DNA of 6,548 nucleotides, from assembly GCA_023386135.1 (NCBI GenBank), contig JAEWKG010000146.1, positions 1 through 6,548 on the forward strand. Direction: 5' to 3'. The stretch is from Pseudomonadota bacterium. GTDB taxonomy: Bacteria; Pseudomonadota; Alphaproteobacteria; Sphingomonadales; Sphingomonadaceae. The notes under the pieces are model-generated. The model was given only the letters and a program-made list of their open reading frames with translations, was not told the DNA's origin and did no database searches. Shown piece by piece: positions 4,172 through 6,548 of this stretch. The first letter of the stretch is position 1; every line of letters starts with the position of its first letter. Made by a program: the position numbers and the translations under genes.

Positions 4172-6548
4172 GGGGCCGTGGGCCTTCCTCGGTTCGGTAC
4201 TCAACCCGCTTCCCCGTCTCGCCGGTCCTGGCTGTGCCGGCCCCGATAGTGACGCTGACGCCCTGCACGTCTTTCGCCTCCCCGGCAACCGCGGGGGCGA
4301 GCGCCAGCATGGAATTATATCCGAGCTGGAAGGCGAGGATTGATTCCGCGCCGCAATTCATGTTGGCGCCGTGCGGGGTGAGTCCGTCGCGGCAGCGCCC
4401 GCTGTCCATGTCGGCGAGCACCACGCCGCGGTCGTTGGCGCCGAAGAACCAGCGCCACGCCGCTGTGCCGTGCGCGCGCCAGCGTTCGTCGCCGGTCGCG
4501 CGCCAGGCGGAAAGCGAGGCGTCGATCGCCGCCAGCGCTTCCAGAGGCTGTTGGTCGAACGGCAGCTGCGCGTATTCGCGGCCGAAGGTTTCCGAGCCGA
4601 TCGCGCGGAAGTGGCCGCCGGCGGCGGTCTGGCGCTCGGCGATCCACGCCAGCGTCTCGATCCCGCACGCGGTCCACTCGGGCCGGGCTAGCGTCTCGCC
4701 CGCCTCGATCAGCGCCTGGCTGAGGCGGGGGTTGTCGTAGCCGAGCACCGCTTCGAACCAAGCCCAGTCGGGCCGCCGCGCGCCGCCCAGCAGGCGCTCG
4801 AGGAAGGCCGCGCCGTCTGCCAGCGCCTGCTTCGACGCGGCGTGATCGGGCCGCACGCGCAGCATCGCCGCAGCGCCGAGCATGACGAAGGCTACCGTGC
4901 GCGGGCTGTCGCTCCTGGCGATCGCTGCCAAGGTCTGGTCGTAGAGCTCGCCGGCCCAGAAGCGGATATCGGGATCGGGGCTGTCTGCAACCGCGCGCCC
5001 GAGGGACCAGATCGTCCGCCCGTTCGAATCCTCCGAGCCCAGCTCCTCGCACCAGCCGCGGTCGAAGCGCATGAAGTTGCGGAACGCCTGGCGGTCCGGG
5101 TTCCATGCGTCCTGCACGAAGGCCGCGTAGGTCATCGCCAGGGCCTGCCGCTCGTACGGGTCGAGACCTTGCGCCTGGTTGACCAACATCAGCGCGCGCA
5201 CGTTGTCGTCGAGGCAATAGCCGTGGCGCCGGTCGGGGATGATGCCGATCGCGTGCTGGTACATGCCGGTGCCGTCGCTCATCGCCCGCACCGCGTGGAA
5301 CGACGGGCGTGCGACCGGCGCCTGAAGCGGGGGAGCGGCGACCGCGTGCTCGATCAGCGCGGCCGAAGCGGCGGCAAAGCGCGGCCAGACCGTCTCGCGC
5401 CCGCGTGCATAGGCTCGCGCCTTGGTCGCGGCGAGGGCGTAGGGATCGTCGAGCAGCGCGTTGACCGCATCGGCGATGCCCTCGACCGAGCCCGGCTCGA
5501 CCAGCACCCCGACCCCGTCCGACAGCAGCTCGCGCGCGTGGACGTAGGGGGTGGAGACCACCGCCTTGCCCAACGCCACGGCGTAGCTCAGCGTGCCGCT
5601 GGTCGACTGCTGCAGCCCAGGATAGGGCGTAAGATAGATGTCGCACGCCTCGAGCTGGTCGAGCAGCCGCGGCGTGTCGACGAAGCTTTCATCCCACTCG
5701 ATCGCGTCGGCCACGCCGAGCTTCTCGGCGAGCGCCTTGAGCCCGTCGCGGTAGCTTTCGCCATCCCGGGCGACCAGGTTCGGGTGCGTCGCGCCGAGGA
5801 TCCGGTAGAGAACTTCCGGATGCTTGGCGCGGATCGCGGGCAGCGCCTGGATCACCGTTTCGAGCCCCTTGCCGGGGCCGAGCAGGCCGAAGGTGGTCAG
5901 CACCGTACGGCCGGCGAGGCCCATGCGCGCCTTGAACTCTTCCTCGCGCCCGAACGGGCGGTCGGGAGCGCCGTGCTCGATTACCTCCACCCGCGCTGGG
6001 TCGGCCCGGTAGAGCTCGATCAGGAGCTCGCGCGAGGCGCGCGCCATCACCATGATCCGGCTCGCCCGGCGGACCAGGTGGTCGAGGATCGCATGCTGGC
6101 GATCCGACGGGTTGGTCAGCACCGTGTGGCAGGTGACGATCAGCGGCGCGGCGATGCGGTCGACGAAGTCGCACACCAGCTCGCCGTCGGGGCCGCCGAA
6201 GATGCCGTATTCGTGCTGCAGCCAGACGGCGTCCGCGCCGCTGGCGTTGATCGCGTCGGCCGCACGCGTATAAGCGGCGGAGTCGGCGCGGTCGATCGTC
6301 CCGGCCACGCCTTCGTAGGCGAGCGGCTGACCGGCATCGTCGAGCGCCCAGACGTCGACGCTCACTTCTGGGCGAAAGCGGCCCAGCTGTTCGGTCAGGT
6401 CGGCGGTGAAGGTGGCGATCCCGCATTTGCGCGGGATGTAGTTGCCGACCAGCGCGATCCGGCGCGCGGGGCGCGGCGAGCGGAAAGCGACCAGTTCCGC
6501 ATCGGCAGCGCCGGGAGCGGTCGGGGAGAAGAATAGGTCGGCGCGGCG
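4158..6548 (-). CDS. GT4-type glycosyltransferase fused to a C-terminal (alpha/alpha)6-like domain (N-terminus beyond window)
   Basis: The frame is open from the right edge to TGA at 4158, giving 796 visible residues. The GTG at 6365 is not the start: upstream codons in the same frame encode the GT-B N-terminal strand and loop (RRIALVGNYIPRKCGIATFT, residues 29-48). The transferase half spans about 30-400, with QHEYGIFGG (111-119), PLIVTCHTV (135-143), TTFGLLGPGKGLET (218-231), YRILGATHP (248-256) and YLTPYPGLQQSTSGTLSYA (305-323). A Pro/Ala linker (about 404-414) leads to an Ala- and Trp-rich helical domain (about 416-751) with repeated acidic and aromatic motifs: HGYCLDDNVRAL, WCEELGSEDSNGR, WAWFEAVLGYDNPRLS, LPFDQQPLEA and NMNCGAESILAFQLGY. 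These suggest a six-hairpin glycosidase-like fold. No signal peptide or membrane helix is visible. Given GDP-mannose genes downstream, a cytoplasmic mannosyltransferase is likely, but donor and acceptor are inferred. The final 40 residues are low-complexity. Confidence 0.85.
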   Translation of the reverse strand, partial: RRADLFFSPTAPGAADAELVAFRSPRPARRIALVGNYIPRKCGIATFTADLTEQLGRFRPEVSVDVWALDDAGQPLAYEGVAGTIDRADSAAYTRAADAINASGADAVWLQHEYGIFGGPDGELVCDFVDRIAAPLIVTCHTVLTNPSDRQHAILDHLVRRASRIMVMARASRELLIELYRADPARVEVIEHGAPDRPFGREEEFKARMGLAGRTVLTTFGLLGPGKGLETVIQALPAIRAKHPEVLYRILGATHPNLVARDGESYRDGLKALAEKLGVADAIEWDESFVDTPRLLDQLEACDIYLTPYPGLQQSTSGTLSYAVALGKAVVSTPYVHARELLSDGVGVLVEPGSVEGIADAVNALLDDPYALAATKARAYARGRETVWPRFAAASAALIEHAVAAPPLQAPVARPSFHAVRAMSDGTGMYQHAIGIIPDRRHGYCLDDNVRALMLVNQAQGLDPYERQALAMTYAAFVQDAWNPDRQAFRNFMRFDRGWCEELGSEDSNGRTIWSLGRAVADSPDPDIRFWAGELYDQTLAAIARSDSPRTVAFVMLGAAAMLRVRPDHAASKQALADGAAFLERLLGGARRPDWAWFEAVLGYDNPRLSQALIEAGETLARPEWTACGIETLAWIAERQTAAGGHFRAIGSETFGREYAQLPFDQQPLEALAAIDASLSAWRATGDERWRAHGTAAWRWFFGANDRGVVLADMDSGRCRDGLTPHGANMNCGAESILAFQLGYNSMLALAPAVAGEAKDVQGVSVTIGAGTARTGETGKRVEYRTEEGPRPLAHT
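4172..4190 (-). promoter_or_regulatory. Probable ribosome binding site for a TTG start of the GH130 gene
   Basis: The minus strand carries GAGGAAGG (4190-4183) followed by 11 bases and TTG at 4171-4169. The spacing is slightly long. The site lies inside the last codons of the glycosyltransferase gene, whose TGA is at 4160-4158, so the two genes would overlap by 14 bases and be translationally coupled. A second TTG at 4150 has no comparable upstream motif. Confidence 0.4.

Noticed and set aside
4172..4288. ATG at 4288 as the start of the GH130 protein
   Set aside because: It would overlap the upstream gene by 131 bases and add 39 low-complexity Pro/Arg/Ser residues. The TTG at 4171 has a better ribosome binding site and begins with conserved-looking sequence.
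4842..6536. Plus-strand open frame of 564 codons
   Set aside because: It lies fully antisense to the recognisable glycosyltransferase fusion. Its product is an Arg/Val/Ala/Gly-rich composition typical of antisense frames in GC-rich DNA, with no known motif.

Overview
The window is very GC-rich and reads like an alphaproteobacterial, probably sphingomonad-type, chromosome. That placement is an inference from base composition, from the DUF3604 lipoprotein, and from a decayed bacteriophytochrome that resembles sphingomonad versions. All intact genes lie on the minus strand and are read from right to left.

Right to left: 6548-4158 holds most of a large fusion protein with an N-terminal GT4-type (GT-B) glycosyltransferase and a C-terminal (alpha/alpha)6-like domain; its start lies beyond the right edge. 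A GH130-family mannoside phosphorylase/hydrolase-like protein follows (about 4171-2882), overlapping the glycosyltransferase stop. After 34 bases comes a monofunctional mannose-1-phosphate guanylyltransferase (2847-1801), and then a short type I mannose-6-phosphate isomerase (1804-1004) that overlaps it by four bases (ATGA). The tight packing argues for one operon. It supplies GDP-mannose (ManA and ManC, with the phosphomannomutase absent from this window) next to a glycosyltransferase and a GH130 enzyme, so the operon most likely builds and/or trims or recycles a mannose-containing glycan. The product is not known from the sequence.

The 301-base gap 703-1003 is not empty. On the plus strand it carries a decayed bacteriophytochrome N-terminus, in pieces spread over three frames, whose end overlaps the manA stop codon. 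On the minus strand it carries a good sigma70-like promoter and a strong ribosome binding site for the last gene.

That last gene (702 to the left edge, minus, incomplete) encodes a DUF3604 protein with a lipoprotein-type signal peptide and a PHP-like metal-binding motif. Because it has its own promoter, it is probably a separate transcription unit from the mannose operon.
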